64,000 nucleotides of DNA from Chytriomyces cf. hyalinus JEL632 (GCA_025435555.1 JAIWWG010000003.1:620001-684000), one strand, 5' to 3'. Positions 11,283-23,956 are shown, counted from the stretch's first letter. Program-made: numbers and translations. The notes: generated by a model not told the origin, from the letters alone.

Positions 11283-12246
11283 ATGGACAGCATTGCTGCT
11301 GAGGTGGAGTACTGGCGCCAGATGCGCATCAAGAACGGTGAGACACCGACGCCGAGTCTGCAGCGCAAGTCAAAGTCGACCGCCGATCTTGCCTCCGTGC
11401 TCGACATGGTGAACGCACCGAATATTCGTTTTAATTCGCACATCAATAACCATGCGCTTCGTGCTTCCTTTCGTTCTTAAGTACCGTACAGAGTCAAGAA
11501 GGAGATTTGAATACGCGTCTGCAGAATACACGCTGGAGCGGCGGCAGAACGAAACCCCGGCCGCAAGTCCCGAAGTCCAAGCACGCCAACTTTACACCCC
11601 TCAGTTTGTGGATAGCTTCAGTGGAGTCGTCAATATTACAAACGGTAGGGACTCTGATGGTGAAGACGATCCTGGCGACAGAGAAACCATTCGAGACCGA
11701 ACAAGCACCAGTAGCACCCCTCGTTTCATCCGTAGCGCTCCGAGCGACCCAGGCTTTGGTCATCGCGAGCAGCCGCGCATGGATCTGAACCATCTGTACC
11801 ACTGCCACTACCCTCCACAAAGCACTAACACAAACCCGGCCTTGGTCAGTGTGACCAACCTCCACCGCATCGAATCCGAACGCCGTAGGACCGTGAGAAA
11901 AAGTGCATCTTGCTCTCTTCTTCAGACGACGCCGCCTCGTCTGCTTCTTTTGGCACGTGACACTCCCTCGAACCTTGCCACACACAAAAAGGTCTCCTTA
12001 TGGGCGCGTGCAAAGGGCACATGGAACAAGCTGTTTGTACCGCTTAAACTCTCGACACGTGCTACCTCGCCGACAAACCAGAGCCCGTACTCTTTGCGCT
12101 CCAGAAAAAGTGGAAGTTCACTGGTGACTTCCACACCGACTCCAAAAGGTTTCTTTGGCTCTATGCTACGACGAGAGCGTGTTGATTCGTCCGAGTATAA
12201 CTCCATGATGGCGCAGCCTGTTCCTGAGGGAGAGAATCGTTGGTAG
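11283..12246 (+). CDS. Basic Ser/Thr/Arg-rich protein of unknown function
   Basis: Not recognised. The N-terminus starts MDSIAAEVEYWRQMR and a long second frame (to 12246) is rich in Ser, Thr, Arg and Pro, with low-complexity patches such as TSTPTPKGFFGSMLRRER. The two frames join exactly if 11461-11491 is spliced (GT...AG, 31 bp), giving 310 aa; 31 bp is much shorter than the other introns here, so two separate small genes or another junction cannot be excluded. No membrane segment or catalytic motif is visible. It follows NAT2 by about 75 bp. Confidence 0.5.
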
Positions 12247-12610
12247 TGTGTGTGTCGTGGACCTTGGATTTTTCGTTGCATGATTGCTTTTGGTGTTTTG
12301 GGGCTTGAACGGCAGCCTGGCCGCGCTTCTTTATATTCTCAACTGTATTGCAACTGTGTGGACGATGGAATAAATGTGTATATAATTATTATCATCATCA
12401 TCGTATGGTTGGTGCTTTCAATAGAATGCAGGGGAAGAGGTGGTATGTTATATTTCGAAAGTAGGTCTCAAGTCTACAGCCAAAGAAAAGGAGCGGAGAT
12501 GGCCAAAATTTTAAATAGCAAATGGGGTCAGGTACTGCGCATAAAGTACACATCGGAAACGTCAAGGAAAAAAGAAACCGAAAAGAAAAAAGAGTAATGT
12601 CAAAGCTCGT
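12247..12610. other. Convergent 3' region
   Basis: Space between the plus-strand basic protein and the minus-strand diacylglycerol lipase. It contains AATAAA near 12370 and a short (ATT/ATC) repeat at 12383-12402. No gene seen. Confidence 0.6.
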
Positions 12611-15600
12611 TCAATCACGCGTAACAACACCAAGAACATATCCTGCCGGAGCGGCTTGAAGCTGTTGGGATATTTTTAGACGACGACACATAAAGGGCAA
12701 CAAAACTAATATGTGAACAAACCTCACGCAACAGCTCAAAAGGACTGTGATCTGCAATCATGCTTCGACTGACAATGATTTCTTGAAACTCTTCCTTGCG
12801 ACCCCAGCGAGGCACATAATGATACTTTCCGTGAATGTTGGGACCCTCGCGAGCTTTGTTTGCCGCTGATGGGGTGGGCGGATATTGTGGCTTGGACAAG
12901 ACCACATCAACTTGTGAAACGAGACTTGTGGGCCGTTCTCTTTCTACCGGCTGAATTTCCACACGCACTTCCTCAGGGACGACTGGCAATGGCTCGACCT
13001 CTTGCACAGTTATATTGACTACTGGTGGTGGCATCAAAGGCCAATTTTCTGGTGAATGCGGAACGGAAGTGTACAGCTGGTTATCTTGAACAGCAACCAT
13101 TTGTCCTGCAACTTTGACTGGGCTGGGCAGTTCGTCAACCAAGATTGGATTCACGATTGATTCAGATGGAACGGCGTCCTTGTGAGCGCGTGGTTTAATG
13201 GATGCAATTAGGTCGGGATTCAACCGGTTTCGGGTCGGTGACTCGGCGTTGTTTGGAGATTTCGCTCGACTTCCTCCCACGGTCGTATCAATCTTGGGGC
13301 CTCTTTTATCACCTTTTCGAATTCTTCTTCCCCCTAGCTCTGTTAATTCAGTGTCTGAAAACACTTCCGTGTCCGTGACGCCACCGTCTTGCCCGCCCTT
13401 GGAGCGTCTACTTTTTCGGCGGGCTCCAGGAGACTGTGCAGGAATTTCTTCGTCAGAGGACGCCGCACTCATTTCTTCTCCAGTTTCGTATCCTTCTCGC
13501 CCATTCGATTTTGAACGTGGAATTTGGCCCGCTGATTTGGCCCGTTGCAGTTTACGTTTTCGGCGACGGCTCCTACCTTTCCGCTCATCCCCATCTTCAC
13601 CCAACCGAAGCAACCCATTTGGAACTTCAGTGGACAATGCATTCCCAAACGCAACTTTTTGCGCCGTGCTTTTTTGCATGGGAATACCACCACCTTCCAC
13701 CGCATTGTTCACCTGCTGCAGCTCAATTGCATCTGGATCCACTGGACTCAACTCTGCCTTCAGGCGAGGATCACCGGTACTTTTCGTCCTCATCATCAAA
13801 ATGTCGCCCAAACTCGCACGCTTCTTGAACCCTGATTTGTTTGGAGTGACAGACTCGCCGTCTTTGAGTGGAACAACACCGCCAACTCCTTCAGGCATGT
13901 CGCTCTGGTTGGAGACGGCAGGATTGGATGCACTGGGGCGATGCAGTTTTTCTCCGACAATCTTGTCTTTCACGGCATCGGCACCATCCAAAATAATGTC
14001 CTTCACATCTTCCGCAAACTCTGTGATTTCATTGACACCTTCCTTCATGATCTCGGCTCCTTCAAACACAAGGTCCACAATCCCTTCAGCTCCTGCTTTC
14101 AAATTTTTCCCCACTGCTTTTGTCGCTCCCGTCACTTTTGCAAGTTGACGGTTGAGAAGCTGGTTAAAGTTCAAAGGTGGACGCCGCAGTTTTTCAATGT
14201 GGAGGATTTTGCCAGGCAAGTACATTGGAATCGTTGGAAGCGGGATTTCATAGAACGGGTCATCTTTTCCCACGCGGAGAGAATGCGTCTTGCGTTTCAG
14301 GGTTTCAAGATCCGCAGGAACTAGGCCTCCAGTGGATGTGCGACGGTGCAACAGGCCTGGACGGTCTTTTTTGTCGCCGTCACGGCCTCGCTTGCCTTTG
14401 CCTCCGCGATGGCAGCAGATTCGGGCACCGAGAACGCTGCCTGTGACGCGCCATTTTGGTTCGTCGCAGCAAGTCAGGTGCCTGTTGAGATCCAACTTGA
14501 GCATTTCGAGCGTGTTTCGGCTGAGACGCGTTACAACTGTTTTTTGTTTTGTTCACATGAATTGCGGTCGAAAAAAAAAGGTACATCAATAACATACCAT
14601 CATCACCCATGACTACACTGGTGCAGAAAGATTCGAAAACTTCAGCGGCGCTGAAACTGACAACACATCCAGGTGGTTCATACGCGTAGCAGCAGGTGGA
14701 AGGAAAGTCCTTTCGTAAAATGTTTGCAAGGAGAGCAGCGACACCCTGAGAGTAGAAATCGAGAAGTTCAAAACTCGGTTGGCTGACATCAAAACAAGAA
14801 CCAAAAATTATATTTTTACAGCTCCAAGAGAATGTCCTGTGACGACCAAACTGCAACCGTAGAATTCACTTGCGGGATCATTTAGTAAAGGTCCAAGGAT
14901 GTTAAGTCGATTAATGTCTGTGACAATGTTCATTGCCGTGTGGAAGAATCCCGAGTGCGCCAAGTGGTCCTCATCGAGCAGTTCCGGAATTTCAAGGGGG
15001 ACTACATCAAACTTGAGATCCACCAAAACGTCACTGGCGCTATACGTTCCGCGGACAGCAATAACGATGGAGTCTGTATCTTCATCGTGGACAATAAGAA
15101 ACGGGCTTCTGAAGATTCCATTGTCGTTTGAGTGGAAATGCAGCTTGTCGCTGTAAATCATGTTGATTTCCTCTGGAGTGTAAACAACTTCGGCGAATCG
15201 TGCAAAGTGAAGAATGTCGTCGATTTCCTCGCGCAGCACAGTTCCATGTTGAATCTGGCCTTGACGATGGCCAGTTCCCTTCTTTCTACGAAAAACAAAC
15301 GGCTGAAACTGAGGCGTGTTCCCGGTTTTGATGCGGCTTCTGGTGAGCGACATGCTCCGTGTCATAGCAGATGTGGACTGCTTGAATGACAGCCCAGGAA
15401 TCGAAGGAGATCTCAGTTTCGCGAGACTAAATTTTCCCTTCAATTTCCGGCTTTTCCCATTTTTCTGACCTGCTTCTTCGTCATCCGAGTTTTCCGCTTC
15501 CGTGTCATTGATTCGGATTGCGTAGGCAGCTTCGCGTTTCCCCACCGCCACGTCCACGGCTTCAGCAAACGAAACACCCAACCCAGCAGATTTTGATGGG

Positions 15601-17100
15601 GTAATTACTTCCGGATCTAGTTCCAGCTTGTATGGATTGGAATCTGCAAGGTCGTTGATTGGAATGACAACAGTTTCTGCCAATGCTCCTTGTGAATTGG
15701 ATTCCCGCAACAACGCCGTTTTCACTGGTTCATCGTCAGCATCCAACAGACTGGGTTTCATAATGGCCTCATCAGGCACGAGAGAGAGAGGGATAAGGTC
15801 AGGCGATGCTATGAGATTGACACTCTTGCCGTCATCTTTCGTTGGGCCAGAAAGACTCATTTTCGGGATACCAAAAAGTTTCATTTTGCCCACAGAGACG
15901 GACGTGGCATTTTTGATCACTTTGGTCCCGTTGATCCATGCAATACGTTTGGAGGTGGCATCTTCCTCTTTTTGAACCACTTCGAGTTCTTCGCGAATTT
16001 TTTGGCTTTGCAGTTCTGGGATCATGAATCCGTCCGGCTGCTCGATAATCAAACGGCGTGCTTGTCGGATTTCTGTAATCTTTTTTTGCTCTCGTTTCAG
16101 GAGAAGGAGACCCACTGCCACATCTGAAGGAGCCCAGTCGAAATCTGTACAAGAATTGGGAGAATGGAACCCGCGTTCAGAAAACATGGCTTCAAAGCTG
16201 GAGTCATCAAAATCAAAACGAGCTTACCTTTGAAATAGGTTGCCAACTCCCCAGCCACATCACGTAGCACATCCGAGTCCACCAAACCGCCCGTCCCAAC
16301 AAACATGTTCAACCTCTGCTGCCAGATCTTCATGTAGCTGTCCATTTTAGTTCCCGACTTGCTGTCGGATCCGTAAAGAAAGATTGCCAAGCCCAAAAAG
16401 TAGAACACGATCGCCAGGAACGACCACAGCACGACCATGCGCATCAGTGTGGCGCTTGACGAGTCAAACGGTTTCGTGCACGATGCGTCGTCATTCGGCG
16501 CAAGGTAATTTGCGGGGCCGAACGTGACGAAAATTCCATAACAGTTGAGAGCCTGATTTTGAAATTGCAGTTGTCAGCCGATGCACCAACAACCCACATG
16601 TTCAAAAGTATATCCACCAGCTCAAACAAAAGAACGCAGAAGGAAAACTGCACGAATCCTCTGAGATGCGAGTTGGGAGAGGCGTCGGATCAGAAAAGCG
16701 ATGAAACAAAAACAAGGGACAACCAAACACGGCGCATTCCCTCACCCGACATATCTCCGTAGGCCCTTCCGAGCAACAGTGCCACTCATAGAAAGCGTAA
16801 TCATCGTCATATCGAGCGGGACTTCGATGCACAGCGTCACAAGCTGGACCCATATGAAGTTGGTCAGCACCGAGTGCACGTTACAATCGCTGCGAATGAC
16901 AGCAAACACAACTGCCGTCGATGCGAGCCTGGTATGATAGTTGCGGTTTTGTTTTGTATGGTCAGCGAAGGTTGAGACACCAATTTGACAGGGTGAGATA
17001 TGCACCAGACGCTGTGCAAGATCAGGCCGTAAGAGGCCGGGATATATACGTCGTCGGGCGCCAGTGCGATGCGCCTATTGAAGATGGCCAGCCGTCCCAT
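12611..17100 (-). CDS. sn-1-specific diacylglycerol lipase (DAGL-alpha/beta-like), multi-TM
   Basis: Membrane serine lipase that hydrolyses diacylglycerol to 2-monoacylglycerol. Exons 17100-17006, 16928-16746, 16660-16594, 16552-16228, 16144-14820, 14745-14598, 14536-12723 and 12661-12611 (4008 nt, 1335 aa). The start MGRLAIFNRRIALAPDD aligns with the start of human DAGL-alpha, and exons 1-4 give about four TM helices. The catalytic fold includes VIAVRGTYSASDVLVDL and GHSLGA|GVAALL (Ser at about 662, split by an intron), then YAYEPPG, the likely Asp in MGDDVVTR and the His in MIADHSPFELL. Two long insertions set it apart: about 330 residues between the TM part and the catalytic fold, and about 500 Lys/Ser-rich residues between the Asp and His segments. 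Confidence 0.92.
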
Positions 17101-17366
17101 GCAGTTGATGTTGTTGTCCTGGCTGTGTCTCTTTCGTGATTGGCCAACTTAATTTTTTAGCTGTCTGTTGGTGCATGAGCAACAATGCCACAATGCGGCT
17201 CGGCAATTGGACTGGCGAAATGGCAGAGCGAGCCTATTTATATGATACGTGCGTCGCTAAACAGTATGGCAACATAGACGTGCCTTGGTGCTGTAAACAG
17301 ATGGAAAGGACGTGATTTATTCTTGTGCAACAACATTACTGACTTAAATGGACGCTGGAAACGGAA

Positions 17367-18763
17367 TCAGTAGTCAGTGTACCCAAGAGATAAGTCCTCA
17401 GCAGTGTCGTAGTAGAGCGTGGGGTCCGCGTTCTTGACTTCGCCGCCTGTCTGCAGCACGTGAAGGAGATTGGGGTTCGCTGGAAACCAATGGCATCAAC
17501 AAGGATAACTACAAGCCTCTTCACCTGCTCCAGCCCTTACCGATGTAATCTCTTCCGAACACGGCAGCATGGATTGGGCCACCCACAATACCTGTTCCTT
17601 TCAATTGATCTTCGGCAATGTCACCAGTCAAGCCACCGTTGTTAAAGACGAGCGCGTTCTTGACGAGTGGGCGGAATTCATCAAGTGGAACGAGTGAATT
17701 GAAACCAGCAGTCGGGAAGCCCTGGCTGAATTGCATGTATCCAATGTCCAGCTTGTCGAGTTCTTGAATCTGTTCGCAAGCAGTCAGCTCCTTCAACTGC
17801 TTCATGGGATATCTCACCAAGTACGTGTACTGCTTCCTGGCATCTTCGTCCGAGTCTCCCATGTCATTGTATCCCCCGGCTGGAGTGAGCTTGATGCCGA
17901 CGCGTTTGGAGTCAGCCCACTCGGCAACACAAGCCTTGATGATTTCAAGCACAAAACGCGCACGGTTCTCGATGCTTCCACCCCATGAATCCGTGCGCTT
18001 GTTAGAACGTGCTTCGATGAATTGGTGCGGAAGGTCTGGGCAACCAATAATCTGTCAGGATAATCTCACAATTTGAGATCAACTTGTTGCAAAACACTCA
18101 CACCCAGTTCCTGCGTGCAATTCAACTCCATCAAATCCAGCCTCCTTTGCAGCGCGTGCAGCTTTGCGGTAGATTTCCACGTACTCCGAAGGATCTTCAA
18201 TGGGCGCAGGAGTGACGTATCCCGGCGAATCGGCCAAAAGGCGGAACTTTCCTCCTTCAGCCTTGACAGCCGACGGGCCCACATTCGGTCTGCCGGCTTG
18301 GTGGTGGGGATGCGCGACACGGCCGAGGTGCCAAAGCTGTGCAAAAATGAGACCGTTGTTCTCGTGCACTGCCGTGGTGACTTTCTTCCATCCCTTGATT
18401 TGGGCAGGCGTGTACAGACCAGGGACATTGAGCCATACTGCAACACAAGGGGCTAGATGATCTGATTCCGTTCCACATGAACTCGGATAAGGTTAGCTCC
18501 ATACCTCCTCCAATTTCCTCAATGAATGTGCCTTCAGACAAAATCAGACCAGCAGAGCATCTTTGAGAGTAATACAACGCCATCAGATCAGTGGGTACCC
18601 CGCCTGGAGACGCGCGATTGCGAGTGAGCGACGCCATGACGGCCCTAAAGCAGACAGGTGGGGTGTTATCGAGGCGTGGAACCTGCGGCGATACTCACCT
18701 GTTCTTGAGGGTCAGAGAGCCCATCTGAATTGGACTTGCGAGAGTTGGGTACTTTGTTGGCAT
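17367..18763 (-). CDS. Old yellow enzyme (NADH:flavin oxidoreductase), paralogue 1
   Basis: FMN-dependent ene-reductase of the TIM-barrel OYE family. Exons 18763-18699, 18644-18505, 18437-18102, 18035-17818, 17769-17541 and 17479-17367 (1101 nt, 366 aa). Landmarks: [25 protein letters not shown], the FMN-domain HAGTGYLPHQFIE and [14 protein letters not shown], and the C-terminal [14 protein letters not shown]. The intron at 17770-17817 is in frame, so the unspliced frame stays open. A further in-frame ATG at 18793 exists, but the TATA at 18812-18818 is only about 20 bp above it, and the paralogue at 59769 supports the later start. All five introns match that paralogue. Confidence 0.94.
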
Positions 18764-18811
18764 GGCTTCAATCGTTGAATTTGTCATATTCATCCATCGA
18801 GAAACAGGTCT

Positions 18812-18818
18812 CTTTATA
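18812..18818 (-). promoter_or_regulatory. TATA box of OYE paralogue 1
   Basis: TATAAAG on the minus strand, about 50 bp upstream of the ATG at 18763. This spacing equals that of the TATA element in front of the second OYE gene. Confidence 0.55.
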
Positions 18819-19483
18819 CCCGTCTCGTTCATGAATTTATAATTTGTTGGGAACTCGCACACTTCCACGCCAACGCTGAACGCGAATAAATTTAATTGAA
18901 CCTTATATTGAGTGGGTTGTGCTCATGTCGCCGTTTCAAGCGGTGAGAACCCTGACAAATTTCCTGAACGCGCAAAATTGTGCCAACAATTGGGCCTCAC
19001 ATCCACGCCAAACTGCAGCGATGGTGCAATGCCGTGACAAACAGCATGGCAGCGCCGCTCACTCAGAAGCTGGCTTTGAAATGGCGGAATCCCGTGACAA
19101 ATGCCCGATGCTCAACCACCTATGTTAAAGCATCCTGTATATACCTGCTACTCGACAGACGCGGTCAGTTATTTCTCCAATCCAGGTTTCTTGCATCAAC
19201 GAAATCAAGAAGGGAGCGTCACAGAACAGGTGCTTGGCATTGCAAAAGGGGGAATAGTGGGTCTCGTCTTGTTGAACCCCAGGTTTGAAGATAATCAGGC
19301 CTCAAGACAGAACAAGTCTGTGGATGAAATGATATCTTGAGCGCACACGTAGTGAGAAGATGTCGAGTCCGAAACCGTTCATTCCGGTAGCCATCAGAAG
19401 CCATCAGAAGCGTCGCTTTTATTTTCCGCATCCTCATAAAACCAACTCATCTTTACAGGACCAATGCACCAACTTGCTTGCAT
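18819..19483. other. Intergenic, no gene recognised
   Basis: Short open frames only, none with family content or convincing splice structure. A 10-bp direct duplication (gccatcagaa) occurs at 19389-19408. It should contain the OYE1 upstream region and the 3' end of the SVP26/TEX261 gene. Confidence 0.5.
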
Positions 19484-20499
19484 TCAAAACTGCTTGTAGT
19501 CTTTTCTTGACCCAGAGGGTGACATGACAGGCAGCAAGTCACTCTTTTGAAGAACGAGGTTCATCAAGCCTTTCACAAGATTCGTCTTCTTTTTTGATTC
19601 TCCCCTGGAACTTGCACTCGACGCATCTACCCAACCACCCCCCCACATTAAAGTATTGTTGAATAAAAATGTGACACGTAAGCATAAACAGGCAGGGAGA
19701 CTTACCGAATGCGGGCAGCGTGTTTTCGTTTGCACTCAATGAAATAAAGAACGCGAACGGAACCAGCCAAACCATGAGGCCAAAGAACGCGGCGATATCC
19801 ATGAAGCGGTGGTAGTGGTGGGAATCGGCAAACCAGAAAAACCACATGAAATGGTCAACGACAGCGAGAACTAAATAATAACCCGTATCTCGGCGTGTTA
19901 GTCGTTCAGGAGATACGCATGAGATAACAGATTCCACGCAACTGCAAGTGAGTATAAAATATGGATCATCAAGTTGAACATTGGGGAAATTCTGCAGCAG
20001 CAGCGAGTAGACAAGATGGCATCCAATTGAGATTGTGATTCTGAGCCAGGAAAATTCGTCGTGGACCGCGAGTATCACGTGGCAGCCAATGACAGTCTGG
20101 ACGGGCAGTCACATCGTTGAGCCTCAGAGCAACTTGATAATTATCGAAGCATATGTGTACGATGTGTGACTCACGTAGATGGTGTATTTGAGCACTTTTT
20201 TTGCAATGACTGTGTTTTCCTTGAAGCAGCAAATAGCGAGTTCGAACGGCGGATTATTCGTTCGAAGAAGGCGCGACGGCGTCAGAGAGAATATTCAGCA
20301 AGAATACAACAAAGCAGCTACCTCGATGACTTCTGCCAGGTAGTAGAGGCCGCTTGCTGGGAACAGTTAGTCGTCAGTCAGACGCATGCATGTGATGTCA
20401 TCTGCAAGAGTGCTTCTCACCCAGACTGAGCACTAGAAACACGAACCCAAGCGCCCCACCCACATACACGAGCAGGTGGATGAATCGAAGATTGGACAT
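19484..20499 (-). CDS. SVP26: SVP26/TEX261 family ER-Golgi cargo receptor
   Basis: Multi-pass membrane protein of early secretory vesicles, an adaptor for exit of type II membrane proteins such as glycosyltransferases from the ER. Exons 20499-20421, 20356-20322, 20219-20175, 20096-19943, 19870-19706 and 19626-19484 (621 nt, 206 aa). Landmarks: an N-terminal helix VGGALGFVFLVLSL then ASGLYYLAEVIE, the family motif WFFWFAD, and AAFFGLMVWLVPFAFFISLS. The intron at 19871-19942 has a good GACTAAC branch point but a GTTGCG donor, and exon 3 uses a CTTCAAG acceptor. The C-terminus is Lys/Ser-rich and cytosolic. Confidence 0.92.
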
Positions 20500-20949
20500 G
20501 AGAGTGCTGAATAGAGGGTTATTTGTTCAGCTGTTTATTTTTATGTCTTGGTCCATTTTTACTTTTTACTTTTACGATTGTGCACTTGCGCGTGTTGCAA
20601 AGCGGGAAAGCAACTGCCTCGTCAACAACTGGTCTTCCAAGTGTCGGTTGACATGGCAGGAATTGAAGAGCTTTCTTCTGAGGAATATTTATGGAGATGT
20701 ATTCATGTGCAAATCGCGGTAAATCTATGATCCATTGGGCGCAGCTGAGAAAAACTTTCCAATGCAGAGAAGAGCGTCGGCACGGTGTTGCTGCCCAGAA
20801 ACAAAATAAATGCTTGGTTTGATGCATCGGGGTGGAAATTTCGGAAAAAGAAACGCAGCAAAAAACAGGTACCCACCAACAATCCAGCCAACAGCAAAAA
20901 ACAGACACGGCATCGTAAACATCTATATTTCCTCAACCCAGACGTCGTA
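20500..20949. other. Divergent promoter region of SVP26/TEX261 and CCT7
   Basis: About 450 bp between two divergent start codons. No gene seen in it and no clear TATA element. Confidence 0.6.
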
Positions 20950-23197
20950 ATGTCATTTCCAGGCGGAGTTGTGAGTTGCGCGGGAGGGATAGTCTGGCAG
21001 GGTCCATCTGATATACTCTTTTACAGCAACCACAAATCATCATCCTCAAAGAGGGAACCGACACGTCGCAGGGAAAGGGCCAGCTGTTGTCGAACATCAA
21101 TGCATGCATGGCTGTTGCCGACTGTGTCCGCACAACGCTGGGACCTCGCGGAATGGACAAGCTGATTGTCGACTCAAAAGGTTTCCATCCGATTCTTGAC
21201 TGCATAATCTCACTTCAATACTGACTGCAACTGGGATGTATTTGCTCGAAATAAGGCGACGTTACTATTTCTAATGACGGTGCTACTATTTTGCGGCTTC
21301 TGGACATCGTCCATCCCGCTGGAAAAGCTATCGTCGATATTTCTCGCGCACAGGACGCGGAGGTCTGTTGTGAAGAATTTCTCGACTTGTCGAATATGTG
21401 GCTGATGTCCAATGGCAGGTTGGCGACGGTACCACAAGTGTCACTTTACTTGCTGCGGAATTCTTGAAGGAAATCAAGCAAAACATCGAAGAGGGCGTTT
21501 CTCCTCAGACTGTAATCAAGGGATTCAGGAAAGCTTCCGTCTTGGTAATTTGATTGCAAATCTGATGAGAGCTTCCAGTTTTTTGATGCTGAAATCTGTG
21601 TTTTTATCCAGGCCATCAACAAGGTTAAGGAAATGGCTGTAACCATTGAGAGAAAAGATCCAGTGTGAGTTTTTCTTTCAGTCGCTTCACCCAGCTGTCA
21701 TCTAACCTCAACTTTCATGAATCAAAAAAGCCAATTCCGCGATCTTCTGGAGAAATGCGCTGCCACCTCCATGTCATCAAAGCTCATTCACGGTCACAAA
21801 GACTTTTTCAAAAAGATGGTTGTCGATGCTGTCCTCCATTTGGATCAAGACGAATTGAGCGAGAAAATGATTGGAATCAAAAAGATTGCGGGTGGTGGTA
21901 TGCAAGATTCCATCTTTGTCGATGGTGTCGCTTTCAAAAAGACGTTCAGTTACGCTGGATTCGAGCAGCAACCCAAAAACTTCAAAACCCCCAAAATCCT
22001 GTGTTTGAATGTCGAACTGGAGTTGAAGGCGGAGAAGGATAACGCGGAAGTTCGAATTGATGCCGTGCAGGTTTGTTTTTTGTGCACTTTATCGCGCCTC
22101 CAAAACCCGGCCCAATATCTCAATTATTTTGCAGGACTACCAATCCATTGTCGACGCTGAATGGAGCATTATTTATGACAAGCTGGAAAAGATTGTTGCG
22201 ACTGGTGCCAAGATTGTTCTGTCCCGGTTGCCAATTGGAGGTGAGTTAAACGCCGATTTTTTGGCAACACAAAGTAGCTGCATCGCTATCTCACACACAT
22301 GTGCGATAGATTTGGCCACGCAATACTTTGCCGACCGTGACATTTTCTGTGCTGGACGTGTCCCTAACGAGGATATTAACCGTGTGGTGAAGGCAGTTGG
22401 AGGTTCTGTGCAATCATCTGTCAACGATATCGGTGCTGTCCATCTTGGAACCTGTGCCGTCTTCGAAGAGAAGCAAGTCGGCAGTGAGCGATACAACTTG
22501 TTCCAAGGATGCCCCCAGGCGAAAACATGCACTTTGCTTTTGCGTGGAGGAGCTGAGCAATTCATTGCCGAAGTGGAGAGAAGTTTGCATGACGCTATTA
22601 TGATTGTGCGCAGAGCCATCAAGAACAAGAGTGTTGTTGCTGGAGGAGGTGCCACTGAGGTAACAGTTAACCCGCATTGCAAGCGTCATGATGCTGAAGC
22701 CGGACTTCTACTTGTTTATCAGATGGAACTGTCAAAGTACCTTCGTGATTACTCCAAGACTGTGGAAGGAAAGCAGCAAATGATTATTGCCGCATTTGCC
22801 AAAGCCCTTGAAGTTATTCCACGTCAGCTTTGTAATAATGCTGGATTTGACGCCACAGATATCCTTAACCAGCTTCGTCAAAAGCACACTCAGCGTGAGA
22901 CTTCATTATTGTATATAAACCAAATGAGAAAAACTAACTGTGGATTTCTTCTCAGCGGGATGCCAATGGTACGGAGTCGACATAAACTCTGAATCTATCG
23001 CCGACAACTTTGAGCAATTTGTATGGGAGCCCGCTCTTGTCAAGACAAACGCGATCGCGGCGGCAAGCGAAGCTGCATGCCTGATCCTGTCTGTCGACGA
23101 GACGGTCAAGAATGTTCAAAGCGAAGCTCCTGGGCAAGGGCAGGGGGCAGCTCCAATGAGAGGCCGCGGTGGTAGAGGCCGCGGAGGACGTCGTTAA
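20950..23197 (+). CDS. CCT7: Chaperonin TRiC/CCT subunit eta
   Basis: ATP-dependent group II chaperonin subunit that helps fold actin, tubulin and other cytosolic proteins. Ten exons: 20950-20970, 21027-21180, 21256-21362, 21419-21544, 21612-21664, 21731-22070, 22135-22240, 22310-22659, 22723-22894 and 22956-23197 (1671 nt, 556 aa). Chaperonin landmarks: [35 protein letters not shown], the apical [15 protein letters not shown], and [18 protein letters not shown] across intron 8. The C-terminus ends in a Gly/Arg-rich [12 protein letters not shown] like other CCT7 proteins. Introns 2 and 5 use ATAAG and AAAAAAG acceptors. Confidence 0.97.
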
Positions 23198-23287
23198 ATA
23201 TGTTGCTGCAACTGTGAATTTGTTATAGTAAACAGTGTCATCAACTTGATTCTTGTGTATGCGAGTTTATTTTCGAACGCGCTAAAG

Positions 23288-23956
23288 CTATTCGAAGCCA
23301 GCCGCCTTTACCATTTCCCGCCATTTCAGGTACCCAGTTTCGCTCAAATGCACGTCATCCTCAAAGTCCAGCTCCAAATCCATCTCGGGCCAATGGATAT
23401 AATCTTGAAGCAACCCCTTATCTCTCAGTGCCTGATTATAGGCGTCTACAGTGGCTTGATCCCGCTTGCTTCTGCCACGCATTGGAATCGGTGGAAGCGG
23501 AAACACATTGACAAGTGCGCCTGGCCACGTTTCCTTCACCAACAGCACCATGGAAGACACTTGATCCACCATTGCATTAATCTGTTTCTCAGACAAACTT
23601 GTTTCCGAAATGTTGTTGGTCCCAATCAGGATGCCAATACGTTCAAAGTTTGCAGACTTCATGGCGTCGTTTTGGGTGTACCCCAGGCTTTCCGTGTTGC
23701 TGATGCGCCAGGCCAGTTGCGAGATCCTGTCACCGCCACAACCGCACAACAGCGTTTGTTTGAGTGCAAGAAGGGGAAATTTCCACTGCAAGCGTTCAGT
23801 GTGCGAGTCTCCAAGCAGCAGTTGAGTGTATGCTGGAGCAGAGGAAGAGGCAGTGGTGGTGGTGGTGATGGTAGTGGTAGTGTCGGTGTAATGCTGGATG
23901 TGGCTGGTGCATGCGGTGCGGGTTTGGTCGCGCATTGGTTTTGATTTCTTGGTCAT
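23288..23956 (-). CDS. SGNH/GDSL-type hydrolase
   Basis: Small esterase/lipase-like hydrolase of the SGNH superfamily. Single exon, 222 aa. Block I is LLLGDSHTERL (Ser in GDSH), block III is GTNN and block V is DDVHLSETGY (Asp and His), all in the expected order. The region before block I is a run of Thr encoded by a simple ACC/ACT repeat (about 23850-23890), which may be a linker or leader. There is no obvious signal peptide. Substrate unknown; it is close to PAF-acetylhydrolase-like and cell-wall deacetylase-like members. Convergent with CCT7, with about 90 bp between the stops. Confidence 0.85.
   Translation of the reverse strand: MTKKSKPMRDQTRTACTSHIQHYTDTTTTITTTTTASSSAPAYTQLLLGDSHTERLQWKFPLLALKQTLLCGCGGDRISQLAWRISNTESLGYTQNDAMKSANFERIGILIGTNNISETSLSEKQINAMVDQVSSMVLLVKETWPGALVNVFPLPPIPMRGRSKRDQATVDAYNQALRDKGLLQDYIHWPEMDLELDFEDDVHLSETGYLKWREMVKAAGFE

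Noticed and set aside
13198-14148. Long plus-strand open frame of 316 codons
   Set aside because: Lies opposite the DAGL coding exon and has Ser/Pro/Phe-rich shadow composition; the minus-strand frame matches a known family.
18919-19340. Short plus-strand genes upstream of OYE1
   Set aside because: Overlapping frames without family content, splice support or conserved start; probably non-coding.
23846-23895. Functional Thr-rich domain in the SGNH hydrolase
   Set aside because: Encoded by a simple ACC/ACT repeat just before the catalytic block; may be only a leader or a mis-set start, so no function is claimed.
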